64,000 nt of DNA from Streptomyces pilosus (GTDB lineage Bacteria > Actinomycetota > Actinomycetes > Streptomycetales > Streptomycetaceae), in the NCBI RefSeq assembly GCF_014649835.1, contig NZ_BMTU01000006.1:186001-250000 (forward strand), read 5' to 3'. The position numbers and the translations under genes were made by a program. The notes below the pieces were generated by a model. The model worked only from the letters and a program-made list of their open reading frames with translations, did no database searches and was not told the origin of the DNA. Positions 7,531 through 15,170 of this stretch are shown here, piece after piece. Numbering within the stretch: the first letter of the stretch is position 1; every line of letters begins with the position of its first letter.

Positions 7531-7636
7531 CGCACGCCGGAGTGCCGGGCGTGGTACGCCGGAGTGCCGGCGGGGCACGCCCGCGTGGTGGGCGGCGCCG
7601 TCCCCCGCGTCGTCGCGCGCCTCGGACGCGGTGCGC

Positions 7637-9247
7637 CTACGCGTCGCCGCCGCGGCGTGCGCGCGCCCCGGTGGCGACGGCCCAGCCCACGCCGCCCGCG
7701 GCGACGAGGACCAGGAGGACCTCCGGCAGGACGCCGAGCCGGGTGGCGGGGGTCTGCGAGGAGCGCAGCGGCACCTCCTGCACCAGCGAGTCGGCCACGA
7801 ACATGCCGGTCCTCTGCGTGACCCTCCCGTCGGGCATGATCACCGCGCTGACGCCGCTGGTCACCGGCACGGTGACGGCGCGGCTGTGCTCCACGGCGCG
7901 GACCCGGGACATGGCGAGCTGCTGGTAGGTCATCTCGCTGCGGCCGAAGGTGGCGTTGTTGCTGGGTACCGAGATCAGCTGGGCTCCCGCGGTGACCGTG
8001 TCGCGCACCGCCCAGTCGAAGGCGGCCTCGTAGCAGGTGACCAGACCGACCCCGGCGCCGTTCATCCGGAACACACCGGGTTCGTCGCCCCGGCTGAAGT
8101 CCTGGCGGACCATCGAGGTCCACTCCTCGTTGATCGCCCCGACGAGCGAGCGCAGCGGCAGGTACTCGCCGAAGGGCTGGATCTGCCGCTTGTCGTAGGT
8201 GTCGACGGGGCCCTTCGCCGGGTCCCAGAGGATCTGCTCGTTGAGCAGCCTGCCGTCCCTGGAGACCACGCCGCCGACCGAGATGGGCGCGTCGATCGCC
8301 TTGGCCGCCCGGTCGATGACGTCGCGCGCGTCGTCGTTGACGAAGGGGTCGATGTCGGAGGAGTTCTCCGGCCAGAGCACGACGTCCGGCCGCTCGGCCC
8401 GTCCCGCCGCGACCTCGGCGGCCAGGCGCTCGGTCTCCCGCGCGTGGTGGTCGAGGACGGCACGCCGCTGGGCGTTGAAGTCGAGCCCCAGGCGGGGCAC
8501 GTTGCCCTGGATGACGGCCACGGTCGCGGTGCCGGCCTCCGCCCTGTCGCTGACCAGCACCCTGGACGCCGGCGCCGCGCCCACCGGGACGACGGCACAG
8601 AGGACGGCGACGGCCGCCGCGGGCCGGAGCAGCGTCCCCGTGCGGCGGGCCCGCACGGCGAGGCGGACCGTCTCGTACAGGCCGAAGCCGCACAGCGCGA
8701 CGGCGAAGCCCAGCACCGGGGTGCCGCCGAGCGCGGCCAGCGGCAGGAAGAATCCGTCCGCCTGGCCGAAGGCGACCTTCCCCCAGGGGAAACCGCTGAA
8801 CGGCACGCGGGCGCGGGCCGCCTCACCGGCGATCCACAGCGCCGCCGCCCACACCGGCCATCCCGGCAGCTTCGACACCGCGGCGACACCGGCGCCGGCC
8901 AGCGCGACGAAGAGGGCCTCGATCACCACCAGGGCGATCCAGGGGCCGGGGCCCACCTCCACCCCGGTCCACACCAGCAGCGGCAGCAGGAAGCCGAGAC
9001 CGAAGAGGTAGCCGAGGCCGAGCGCCGCCTTCCAGCTCCGGCCGCGCAGCACCCAGCCGAAGACGGCGAAGGCGGGCAGCGCCAGCCACCACAGGGTGCG
9101 CGGCGGGAAGCTGACGTAGAGGAGCACGCCCGAGAGCGCGGCTGCGGCGGCCGGGAGGAGACGGACGAGGCGCGCGCCCCGCGCGGACGGCGTGGTCTGC
9201 GGAGGCATCGGGTCCGACGCGCCGACGGAAGTTGCGGTGACGGTCAC
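7637..9247 (-). CDS. lnt: Apolipoprotein N-acyltransferase
   Basis: A 536-residue membrane enzyme that transfers an acyl chain to the N-terminal Cys of diacylated lipoproteins. The N-terminal half (about 30-220) has six or more membrane helices. The periplasmic-side nitrilase-like domain follows, with the catalytic triad E294 (LWPENSS), K353 (YDKRQIQPFGEYLPL) and C405 (VTCYE). A last helix at about 508-528 (VLPEVLLVLVAAGGVGWAVA) precedes an Arg-rich end. The start is a GTG. Streptomycetes usually carry two lnt paralogues; this one is complete in all catalytic residues. It stands alone between the repeat array and a small membrane gene. Confidence 0.92.
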   Translation of the reverse strand: MTVTATSVGASDPMPPQTTPSARGARLVRLLPAAAAALSGVLLYVSFPPRTLWWLALPAFAVFGWVLRGRSWKAALGLGYLFGLGFLLPLLVWTGVEVGPGPWIALVVIEALFVALAGAGVAAVSKLPGWPVWAAALWIAGEAARARVPFSGFPWGKVAFGQADGFFLPLAALGGTPVLGFAVALCGFGLYETVRLAVRARRTGTLLRPAAAVAVLCAVVPVGAAPASRVLVSDRAEAGTATVAVIQGNVPRLGLDFNAQRRAVLDHHARETERLAAEVAAGRAERPDVVLWPENSSDIDPFVNDDARDVIDRAAKAIDAPISVGGVVSRDGRLLNEQILWDPAKGPVDTYDKRQIQPFGEYLPLRSLVGAINEEWTSMVRQDFSRGDEPGVFRMNGAGVGLVTCYEAAFDWAVRDTVTAGAQLISVPSNNATFGRSEMTYQQLAMSRVRAVEHSRAVTVPVTSGVSAVIMPDGRVTQRTGMFVADSLVQEVPLRSSQTPATRLGVLPEVLLVLVAAGGVGWAVATGARARRGGDA

Positions 9248-9350
9248 TCCGGGAGTCTACGGCGGGTGACCTGGCGGCCGACAGCGCGGCCGGTCGCCTC
9301 CCGGCGGCGGGACGCCCGGTCCGTTCCCGCCGCCGGGGTGAGCGGCCGGT

Positions 9351-9896
9351 TCAGTGGGTGGTGCCCGGTGCGTGGGGGCGGAGGCGGTCGCGGATGACGG
9401 TCACCGCCGCTTCCGCGTCGTCCACGGTGACGGTGAAGGTGTGGCCGTCCCACAGGCGCAGGACCACCCCCTCGCCGCGGCGCACGACGACCGCCGTGCC
9501 CTTCTCGGGCCGCCAGCGGTACCCCCAGCCGCCCCAGTGCCGCGGGGTGACGTGGGGGGCGAACTCCGCACCGGCGACGTGCGACAGCGGGATGCGGCGG
9601 CGCGGCAGGCCGATGTGCCCGCAGCGCACCTCCAGGTGGTCCTCGTCGACCCGCAGCGCGACGTGCACGAAGGCGAGCGTGCCGTAGAGGACGAGCAGCC
9701 CGGCGGCGATGCAGCCGACGACGGCCATGGCGAGCGGTGCGGCGTCGGACGTCCATGCGGAGTCGACGGCCAGCGCGATGCCGAGTGCCATGCAGGCGGC
9801 GCCGATCAGCGCCAGCAGCCACTGGAGGCGGCCGGTGGCGCGGCCGGTCCAGACCTCGGTGTGCGGGGCGTGCTCGCCGTGGCGGGGATCCCTCAT
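9351..9896 (-). CDS. Membrane protein with two helices and a PH-like C-terminal domain
   Basis: A 181-residue protein starting MRDPRHGEH at ATG 9896. Two hydrophobic helices lie at about 28-46 (LLALIGAACMALGIALAV) and 55-75 (LAMAVVGCIAAGLLVLYGTL). The soluble remainder has alternating strands (VALRVDEDHLEVRCG, IPLSHVAGAEFAPH, TAVVVRRGEGVVLRLWDG) ending in a helix, resembling bacterial PH-like DUF domains. Proteins of this kind are common and uncharacterised in streptomycetes. An upstream GTG could add 18 residues but has no better ribosome site. It lies 103 bases from lnt on the same strand; a shared role is not evident. Confidence 0.7.
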   Translation of the reverse strand: MRDPRHGEHAPHTEVWTGRATGRLQWLLALIGAACMALGIALAVDSAWTSDAAPLAMAVVGCIAAGLLVLYGTLAFVHVALRVDEDHLEVRCGHIGLPRRRIPLSHVAGAEFAPHVTPRHWGGWGYRWRPEKGTAVVVRRGEGVVLRLWDGHTFTVTVDDAEAAVTVIRDRLRPHAPGTTH

Positions 9897-9946
9897 GACT
9901 TTGAGGTTACTCAGGATTCGCTGAGCGGCTACCTCGTGGCGGAGCG

Positions 9947-10741
9947 TTACTGCGCCGTCCGGGCGGGGGCGAGTGGCTGGAGCAGCCTGCCCTCGGCGTA
10001 GGTGAGGGCGGCCGCGGGCAGGGTGCCCTCGCGTCCGCTCAGCAGTACCGTCAGCGTGCCGCTCGCCGGTGCCGCGGGGGCCGGCCGCGCGCCGAGGCGG
10101 CGCAGGGCCTGGGCGGCCACCGCCCCGGCGGAGCCGTGCAGGGCGAGCGGCGGGCGGCCGGGGCGCTGCACCGCGGCCCGGATGCGTTCGGCGACGAGTT
10201 CGTAGTGGGTGCAGCCGAGGACGACGGTCGTCACGTCGTCCGGGGTGAGGTCGGCGGCCGCGGCGACCGCGGCGTCGATCGCCGTCCCGTCCGCCCGTTC
10301 CACCGCCTCCGCCAGCCCCCAGCACGGCACCTCGGTGACGCCCACGCCCCCGGCGAAGTTCTCGATGAGGTCGCGCTGGTAGGGGCTGCCGGTCGTGGCC
10401 GGTGTGGCCCAGATCGCCAGCGGGCCGCCGCCCGCCGCGGCCGGCTTGATCGCCGGGACGGTGCCGATGACCGGCAGGCCGGGTTCGAGGCGGGCGCGCA
10501 GGGCGGTGAGGGCGTGCACCGTGGCGGTGTTGCAGCCGACGATGAGCGCGTCGGGGCGGTGGGCGGCCGCCGCGCCGGCGACGGCGACGGCACGCTCGGT
10601 GAGGTCCTGCGGGGTCCTCGGTCCCCAGGGCATGCCCTCGGGGTCGAGCGAGAGCACGAGATCGGCGTCGGGACGCAGACGCCGTACCGCGGCGGTGGCC
10701 GCCAGCAGTCCGATACCGGAGTCCATGAGCGCGATCTTCAC
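9947..10741 (-). CDS. Asp/Glu racemase family protein, glutamate racemase-like
   Basis: A 264-residue cofactor-independent racemase homologue. It has D7-S8 in MDSGIGLLAA, C70-N-T in VGCNTATVHAL and C177-T-H in VLGCTHYEL, so both acid/base cysteines of MurI are present. MurI makes D-glutamate for peptidoglycan. The start is GTG at 10741 (MKIALMDSG after initiation). Two points differ from housekeeping murI: the first motif lacks the usual DSGVGG, and no cell-wall genes are nearby. It is divergent from the glycosyltransferase, with 57 bp between starts. It may be a second racemase or act on another amino acid. Confidence 0.75.
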   Translation of the reverse strand: MKIALMDSGIGLLAATAAVRRLRPDADLVLSLDPEGMPWGPRTPQDLTERAVAVAGAAAAHRPDALIVGCNTATVHALTALRARLEPGLPVIGTVPAIKPAAAGGGPLAIWATPATTGSPYQRDLIENFAGGVGVTEVPCWGLAEAVERADGTAIDAAVAAAADLTPDDVTTVVLGCTHYELVAERIRAAVQRPGRPPLALHGSAGAVAAQALRRLGARPAPAAPASGTLTVLLSGREGTLPAAALTYAEGRLLQPLAPARTAQ

Positions 10742-10798
10742 CCGGCCACGATAGACGATGAGCCGCTCGGGAGCCGTGCCGTGGGGCACACTGCGCAC

Positions 10799-11974
10799 GT
10801 GAGCGCCCTCGTGTGGAGTGCCGCCGGATCCCTCGTCGCCTGGCTGTGGCTGCTGCTCCGCCAGGGCTGGTTCTGGCGTACGGACGTCCGGCTCCCGCCG
10901 CTGCGGGACCCGCGGGCATGGCCGGACGTGTGCGTGGTGGTGCCGGCGCGCGACGAGGCGGCGGTGCTCTCCCTGAGCCTGCCGTCGCTGCTGGCCCAGG
11001 ACTACCCGGGCCGGGCGGAGGTGTTCCTCGTCGACGACGGCAGCGCCGACGGCACCGGAGAGCTCGCGCGCGACCTCGCGCGGCGGCACGGCGGTCTGCC
11101 GCTCACGGTGGACACACCGGGCGAGCCGCCCGCCGGCTGGACCGGCAAGCTGTGGGCGGTGCGGCACGGCCTCGCCCGGGCGTCCGAGCGCGACCCCGAG
11201 TACGTGCTGCTGACGGACGCCGACATCGCGCACGCCCCGGACAGCCTGCGCCGGCTGGTGGCGGCCGCGCGTACCGGCGGGTTCGACGTGGTGTCGCAGA
11301 TGGCCCGGCTGCGGGTGGAGAGTCCCTGGGAACGGCTGGTCGTGCCGGCGTTCGTCTACTTCTTCGCGCAGCTCTACCCGTTCCGGTGGATCGCGCGGGA
11401 GGGCACCCGGACGGCGGCCGCGGCCGGGGGGTGCGTGCTGCTGCGCGCCGCGGCCGCCGCGCGGGCGCGGATCCCCGACGCCATCCGGCAGGCCGTCATC
11501 GACGACGTGGCCCTGGCCCGCGCGGTGAAGCGGAGCGGCGGACGCGTGTGGCTGGGGCTCGCGGACGGGGTGGACAGCGTGCGCCCGTACCCGCGGCTGG
11601 GCGATCTGTGGCGCATGGTGTCGCGCAGTGCGTACGCACAGCTGCGGCACAGCCCGCTGCTGCTGGCCGGTACGGTCGCCGGGCTGGCGCTGGTCTACCT
11701 GGTGCCGCCCGTCGCGGTGGCCGCGGGCACCGCGACGGGGAGCGCGGCCGCCGCGCTCCTGGGTGCGGCGGCCTGGCTGGTGATGACGGGGACGTACGTC
11801 CCGATGCTCCGGTACTACCGGCAGCCGTGGTGGCTCGCTCCCCTGCTGCCGTTCACCGCGGCGCTGTACCTGCTGATGACGGTGGACTCGGCCGTGCGGC
11901 ACCACCGGGGACACGGCGCGGCCTGGAAGGGCCGCACCTACGCCCGGCCCGAGCCCCTGCCGGACGAGGGCTGA
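10799..11974 (+). CDS. HpnB-like glycosyltransferase (family 2)
   Basis: A 391-residue membrane-anchored GT2 enzyme. It has an N-terminal helix (about 1-20), then CVVVPARDEA near 43, VFLVDDGSADGTGE, the PAGWTGKLWAVRHGL motif, LLTDADIAH (DxD-like), AAAGGCVLLR and IDDVALARAVK. It ends with three membrane helices. This motif set matches hopene-associated glycosyltransferase HpnB. Streptomycetes make hopanoids and place hpn genes in one cluster; here no other hopanoid gene is near, so the acceptor may differ. The start GTG lies 57 bases from the divergent racemase start, so the two may share a promoter region. The stop almost touches the convergent TerD gene. Confidence 0.8.
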   Translation: MSALVWSAAGSLVAWLWLLLRQGWFWRTDVRLPPLRDPRAWPDVCVVVPARDEAAVLSLSLPSLLAQDYPGRAEVFLVDDGSADGTGELARDLARRHGGLPLTVDTPGEPPAGWTGKLWAVRHGLARASERDPEYVLLTDADIAHAPDSLRRLVAAARTGGFDVVSQMARLRVESPWERLVVPAFVYFFAQLYPFRWIAREGTRTAAAAGGCVLLRAAAAARARIPDAIRQAVIDDVALARAVKRSGGRVWLGLADGVDSVRPYPRLGDLWRMVSRSAYAQLRHSPLLLAGTVAGLALVYLVPPVAVAAGTATGSAAAALLGAAAWLVMTGTYVPMLRYYRQPWWLAPLLPFTAALYLLMTVDSAVRHHRGHGAAWKGRTYARPEPLPDEG

Positions 11975-11981
11975 CCTGCCC

Positions 11982-13253
11982 TCACTTGCGGCCCGGGGTC
12001 CAGTTCATGCCCCATCCGTAGACGTGATCGACCGTGCGCTGGGGGCTCACCCCGCGTTCGGGGACGAGGTAGCGGGCCTCGCGCTGGACGACGAGTTCAC
12101 CGCCGCCGGTGTTGGTGATCAGGGCGAGGGCGCAGACCGTGGAGGGGACGGTGCACTCGTCGAGGGAGAAGTCGATCGCCGCGCCGTGCTGCGGCTGGAG
12201 GGTGACCGTGGCGTGCAGGTCGGCGAAGGAGCGGGCGCCCTCGTAGATGGTGACGAAGACGAGGATGCGCCGGAAGTGGTGCTTGTGGTCGAGGTTGACG
12301 GTGAGGTTCTCGCCCGTGGACACCGCGCCGGTGCGGTCGTCGCCGTCCAGGTGGATGAAGGGGGGCTGGTGCAGGGATCCGAACGCGTTGCCGAGTGCCT
12401 GGACGACCCCCTTCCTGCCGTCGGTGAGTTCGAACAGGGCGCACAGGTCGAGATCGAGGTCGGCGTGCATGGCGACGGGGCGGCCCAGCTTGGCCGCCCA
12501 GCCGGAGAACTGCTTGCGGACCTGCCAGTTGAGGTTGACGTGGAGGGCGCCGGAGGTGGCGCCCTGCTTGGTCAGCGAGACCGAGGGGGCGGCCTTGGTG
12601 AGCGTGACCTTCGTCAGCCGGACCGGCGCGGCCGGCGGGGGCGGGGCCGCCGGCGGGGCCGCCGGGGGCGGTGGCGCGGTGACGGGGGGCGCGACGGGCG
12701 GCACCGGGGCCGGCGGGGCGGCGTGCTGGGGTTCGTCCACGGTGATGCCGTAGTCGGTGGCGAGGCCCTCGAGTCCGCTGCTGTACCCCTGCCCCACGGC
12801 GCGGAACTTCCAGGCGCCCTGGCGCCGGTAGAACTCGCCGAGCACGAACGCCGTCTCCGTCGTCGCTCCCGCGCTGTCGAAGCGCGCGGCCGGCGTGCCG
12901 CTCGCGGCGTCCTTGACCTCGATGTACAGATCCGGGACCCGCCCGAACGCGCCGCCGTCGGAGGAGGCGGCCAGGATCACCGTCTCGATGCCCGGCTCCA
13001 CGCGCGTGAGGTCGACGAGCAGGGTGTCGGTGGTCCGGCCCCCGGCGTCCCGTTTGCCCTCGTGCCGCACGGCGCCCGAGGAGTGGGAGGGCTGGTTGTA
13101 GAAGACGAAGTCGCTGTCGGAGCGGACCTTCCCGCCGGCCAGCAGGAGCGCCGAGGCGTCGGCGTCCGGTACGCCCGGGCCCGAACGCCAGCCCACTTCC
13201 ACCCGCAGCGCCGTGGTCGGCACCGGTGTGTTCGATCCCTTCGACATTGACAT
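11982..13253 (-). CDS. Two-domain TerD/TerA-family protein with proline-rich linker
   Basis: About 423 residues. The first 190 form a TerD domain: MSKGSNTPVPT start, PDADASALLLAGG and SDSDFVFYNQP, the Asp-rich calcium-binding segment of the family. A Pro/Ala linker of about 40 residues follows, and then a second related domain from about residue 235 (VSLTKQG to GWGMNWTPGRK), like TerA-type C-terminal halves. TerD-family proteins bind calcium and are tied to tellurite, phage and envelope stress, mechanism unsettled. I chose ATG 13253 because GGGGGCGG precedes it; ATG 13265 and 13247 are alternatives. No other ter genes are close. Confidence 0.85.
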   Translation of the reverse strand: MSMSKGSNTPVPTTALRVEVGWRSGPGVPDADASALLLAGGKVRSDSDFVFYNQPSHSSGAVRHEGKRDAGGRTTDTLLVDLTRVEPGIETVILAASSDGGAFGRVPDLYIEVKDAASGTPAARFDSAGATTETAFVLGEFYRRQGAWKFRAVGQGYSSGLEGLATDYGITVDEPQHAAPPAPVPPVAPPVTAPPPPAAPPAAPPPPAAPVRLTKVTLTKAAPSVSLTKQGATSGALHVNLNWQVRKQFSGWAAKLGRPVAMHADLDLDLCALFELTDGRKGVVQALGNAFGSLHQPPFIHLDGDDRTGAVSTGENLTVNLDHKHHFRRILVFVTIYEGARSFADLHATVTLQPQHGAAIDFSLDECTVPSTVCALALITNTGGGELVVQREARYLVPERGVSPQRTVDHVYGWGMNWTPGRK

Positions 13254-13544
13254 GTCCGCCCCCATCACGGGTCGCCCGCGCCAGGTGAGGTCCCGGCATC
13301 CGTCGTTCTTCGTCCGCACAACCTATTCCCCCGGGCCGGGAAGGCCCACGGGGAGCGCGGGGACATCCCGGGGGCCAACCGCCGGTAACCGGCCCGGAAC
13401 TCGGCCTTTACGCGAACGTCGCCCGGCGGATTGCCCGTTTACGCCCCGTTCGCTCACATTGATGCGGCCAGGTCACGGCGGGCGCAGAAAACAACCCTCT
13501 TACCGGTCTCCCCAAAAGCACATCGTGGGCTTAACTTATGTGCC

Positions 13545-13973
13545 ATGACCTCCCCCCGCTCCACTTATGGCGGCGGCTACTACTCCGCCTCCTTCCCGGA
13601 CACCCCGATCTACGACTCGCTCGTGGCCGAGCGGGGCACCCCGCAGATCGCCCCGATCCGGGTTCCCGCCGCGTACGAGGCTCCGGTCAGTCATCTGCCC
13701 GCGCTTCCCTCGGCGTTGCCCGCCCTCCCGGCGGCCCCGTCCCAGCCCGCCTACGGGTATCCGCAGGCACCGCAGCCCGCGCCGCTCCATCAGGCGCACA
13801 CCGCCTACATCCCGCAGCAGGCGACCGCGCCGCGCGGCTACCCCGGCCCGCAGCCGCAGCCGCCGCGCCCGGTCCCGCCCGCCGGCTACGAGGCGATGCG
13901 CCCTGCGGCCCCCCGGCCGGTCCCGGCGCCGTACCAGGATCCGTACAACCAGCAGCAGTACCGCGGGTACTGA
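13545..13973 (+). CDS. Proline-rich DUF6643-family protein
   Basis: A 142-residue low-complexity protein beginning MTSPRSTYGGGYYSASF and containing PDTPIYDSLVAERGTPQIAP, both nearly invariant in the streptomycete DUF6643 family. About a third of residues are Pro or Ala, with Tyr-Pro-Gln spacing (YGYPQAPQPAP, YIPQQ, RGYPGPQPQP) and a QQQYRGY end. There is no signal peptide or membrane helix. The function is unknown; the composition suggests an intrinsically disordered scaffold. The promoter must lie in the 280 bp separating it from the divergent TerD gene, a stretch unusually A/T-containing just before the ATG (GGCTTAACTTATGTGCC). Confidence 0.85.
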   Translation: MTSPRSTYGGGYYSASFPDTPIYDSLVAERGTPQIAPIRVPAAYEAPVSHLPALPSALPALPAAPSQPAYGYPQAPQPAPLHQAHTAYIPQQATAPRGYPGPQPQPPRPVPPAGYEAMRPAAPRPVPAPYQDPYNQQQYRGY

Positions 13974-14016
13974 GCGGTCCGCCGGGGTTGTCGGTGCCGG
14001 GTGGCACGATGGCCCC

Positions 14017-14844
14017 ATGGGGAACGCGCGTCTGCTCTCGCTGCACATCCACCCGGTCAAGGCCTTCCGGAGCCTGGCGCTCCGGGAGGTCCTCGTGGAG
14101 CCCTGGGGTCCGGCCGGGGACCGGCGCTGGATGCTGGTCGACGACGGGGGAAGGGTCGTCACACAGCGTCGCCACCCCCGTCTCGCACTGGCCGCCGCCG
14201 AGCTGCTGCCCGGCGGCGGCGTCGTGCTGTCGGCGCCCGGCACCGCACCGGTGACGGCGGCCGTGCCGGCGCCGGGCAGGACGGTCCCGGTGGTGCTCTT
14301 CGGGGACAAGGTGGAGGCGGTCCCCGCGGAGGACGGCGCCGTGCACGCCTGGTGCAGCGATTTCCTCGGCGTTCCGGTACGACTGGTGCACCTGGACGAT
14401 CCGGCCACGCGGCGGCCCGTGGACCCCGAGTTCGCCCTGCCGGGCGAGACGGTCTCCTTCGCCGACGGCTATCCGCTGCTGCTCACCACGACCGCCTCCC
14501 TCGCCGGTCTCAACTCCCTGATCGCCAAGGGCGCGCACCGGGCCGAGGGCCCGCTGCCCATGGACCGCTTCCGGCCGAACGTGGTGATCGAGGGCACCGA
14601 TCCCTGGGAGGAGGACCGGTGGACCCACGTCACCATCGGTGAGGTGCCCTTCCGCGTCGCCAAGCCCAGCGGCCGGTGCGTGGTGACCACCACCGACCAG
14701 CACACCGCCCGGCGCGGGAAGGAGCCCCTGCACTCGCTGGCCGCCCGTCAGCGGCTCGACGGCAAGCTCGTCTTCGGACAGAACCTGGTGCCGCTCGCCC
14801 GCGGCACCATCCGGACCGGCGATCGCGTCGAGCCCCGCCGGTGA
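14017..14844 (+). CDS. MOSC-domain protein (mARC/YcbX type)
   Basis: A 275-residue protein. The MOSC N-terminal beta-barrel domain covers about 1-120 (LLSLHIHPVKAFRSLALRE, DRRWMLVDDGGRVVTQR). The MOSC domain follows (FADGYPLLLTTTASLAGLN, PMDRFRPNVVIEG, RCVVTTTDQHTARRGKEPLHSL). The Cys in RCVVTTTD is the residue that binds molybdenum cofactor in mARC/YcbX. Family members reduce N-hydroxylated compounds using ferredoxin or a fused partner; no fused ferredoxin domain is present here. It starts 43 bases after the DUF6643 stop, so read-through from that gene is possible. Confidence 0.9.
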   Translation: MGNARLLSLHIHPVKAFRSLALREVLVEPWGPAGDRRWMLVDDGGRVVTQRRHPRLALAAAELLPGGGVVLSAPGTAPVTAAVPAPGRTVPVVLFGDKVEAVPAEDGAVHAWCSDFLGVPVRLVHLDDPATRRPVDPEFALPGETVSFADGYPLLLTTTASLAGLNSLIAKGAHRAEGPLPMDRFRPNVVIEGTDPWEEDRWTHVTIGEVPFRVAKPSGRCVVTTTDQHTARRGKEPLHSLAARQRLDGKLVFGQNLVPLARGTIRTGDRVEPRR

Positions 14845-15170
14845 CTCCCCTCGCGTCCCCGGGGAACCGCTTCGCCGCCCCACCCGTTGGCCTGTGACGG
14901 GCGTTCCGCGGGAACCGGCTCGGGGAGCCACCGGGAAGCGGCGAAGGGGGTACGGACGGCCGGCCCTGCGGCGGACGGTGCGCCGCCGGTACGCCGGGTG
15001 GGAGCGGGCGGGTCCGCACCGGGCAGCACCGGTGCCGGCAGCTGAACGGCGTTCCCGCTCCGGTCAACCCGGCGCCCGCGCGCACGCTACGGTGGTCCGG
15101 CCGAACCGATCGGCGGGAGCACGGGCGGGAACGAGCCATCAGTACGACGAGGTGGGGGCACAGCTCAGCC
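14845..15170. other. Intergenic region before the beta-helix/AAA gene
   Basis: 326 bases with no supported gene on either strand. Open frames here are Arg/Pro/Gly-rich and lack codon bias. No clear terminator or operator is visible. The promoter of the beta-helix/AAA+ gene must lie near its right end, and CACGCTACGGTGG around 15081-15094 is a weak -10 candidate. Confidence 0.5.

Noticed and set aside
7379..9397. 672-residue open frame on the plus strand
   Set aside because: It is the antisense shadow of lnt and the repeat array; composition is Gly/Arg/Asp-rich with no family motif.
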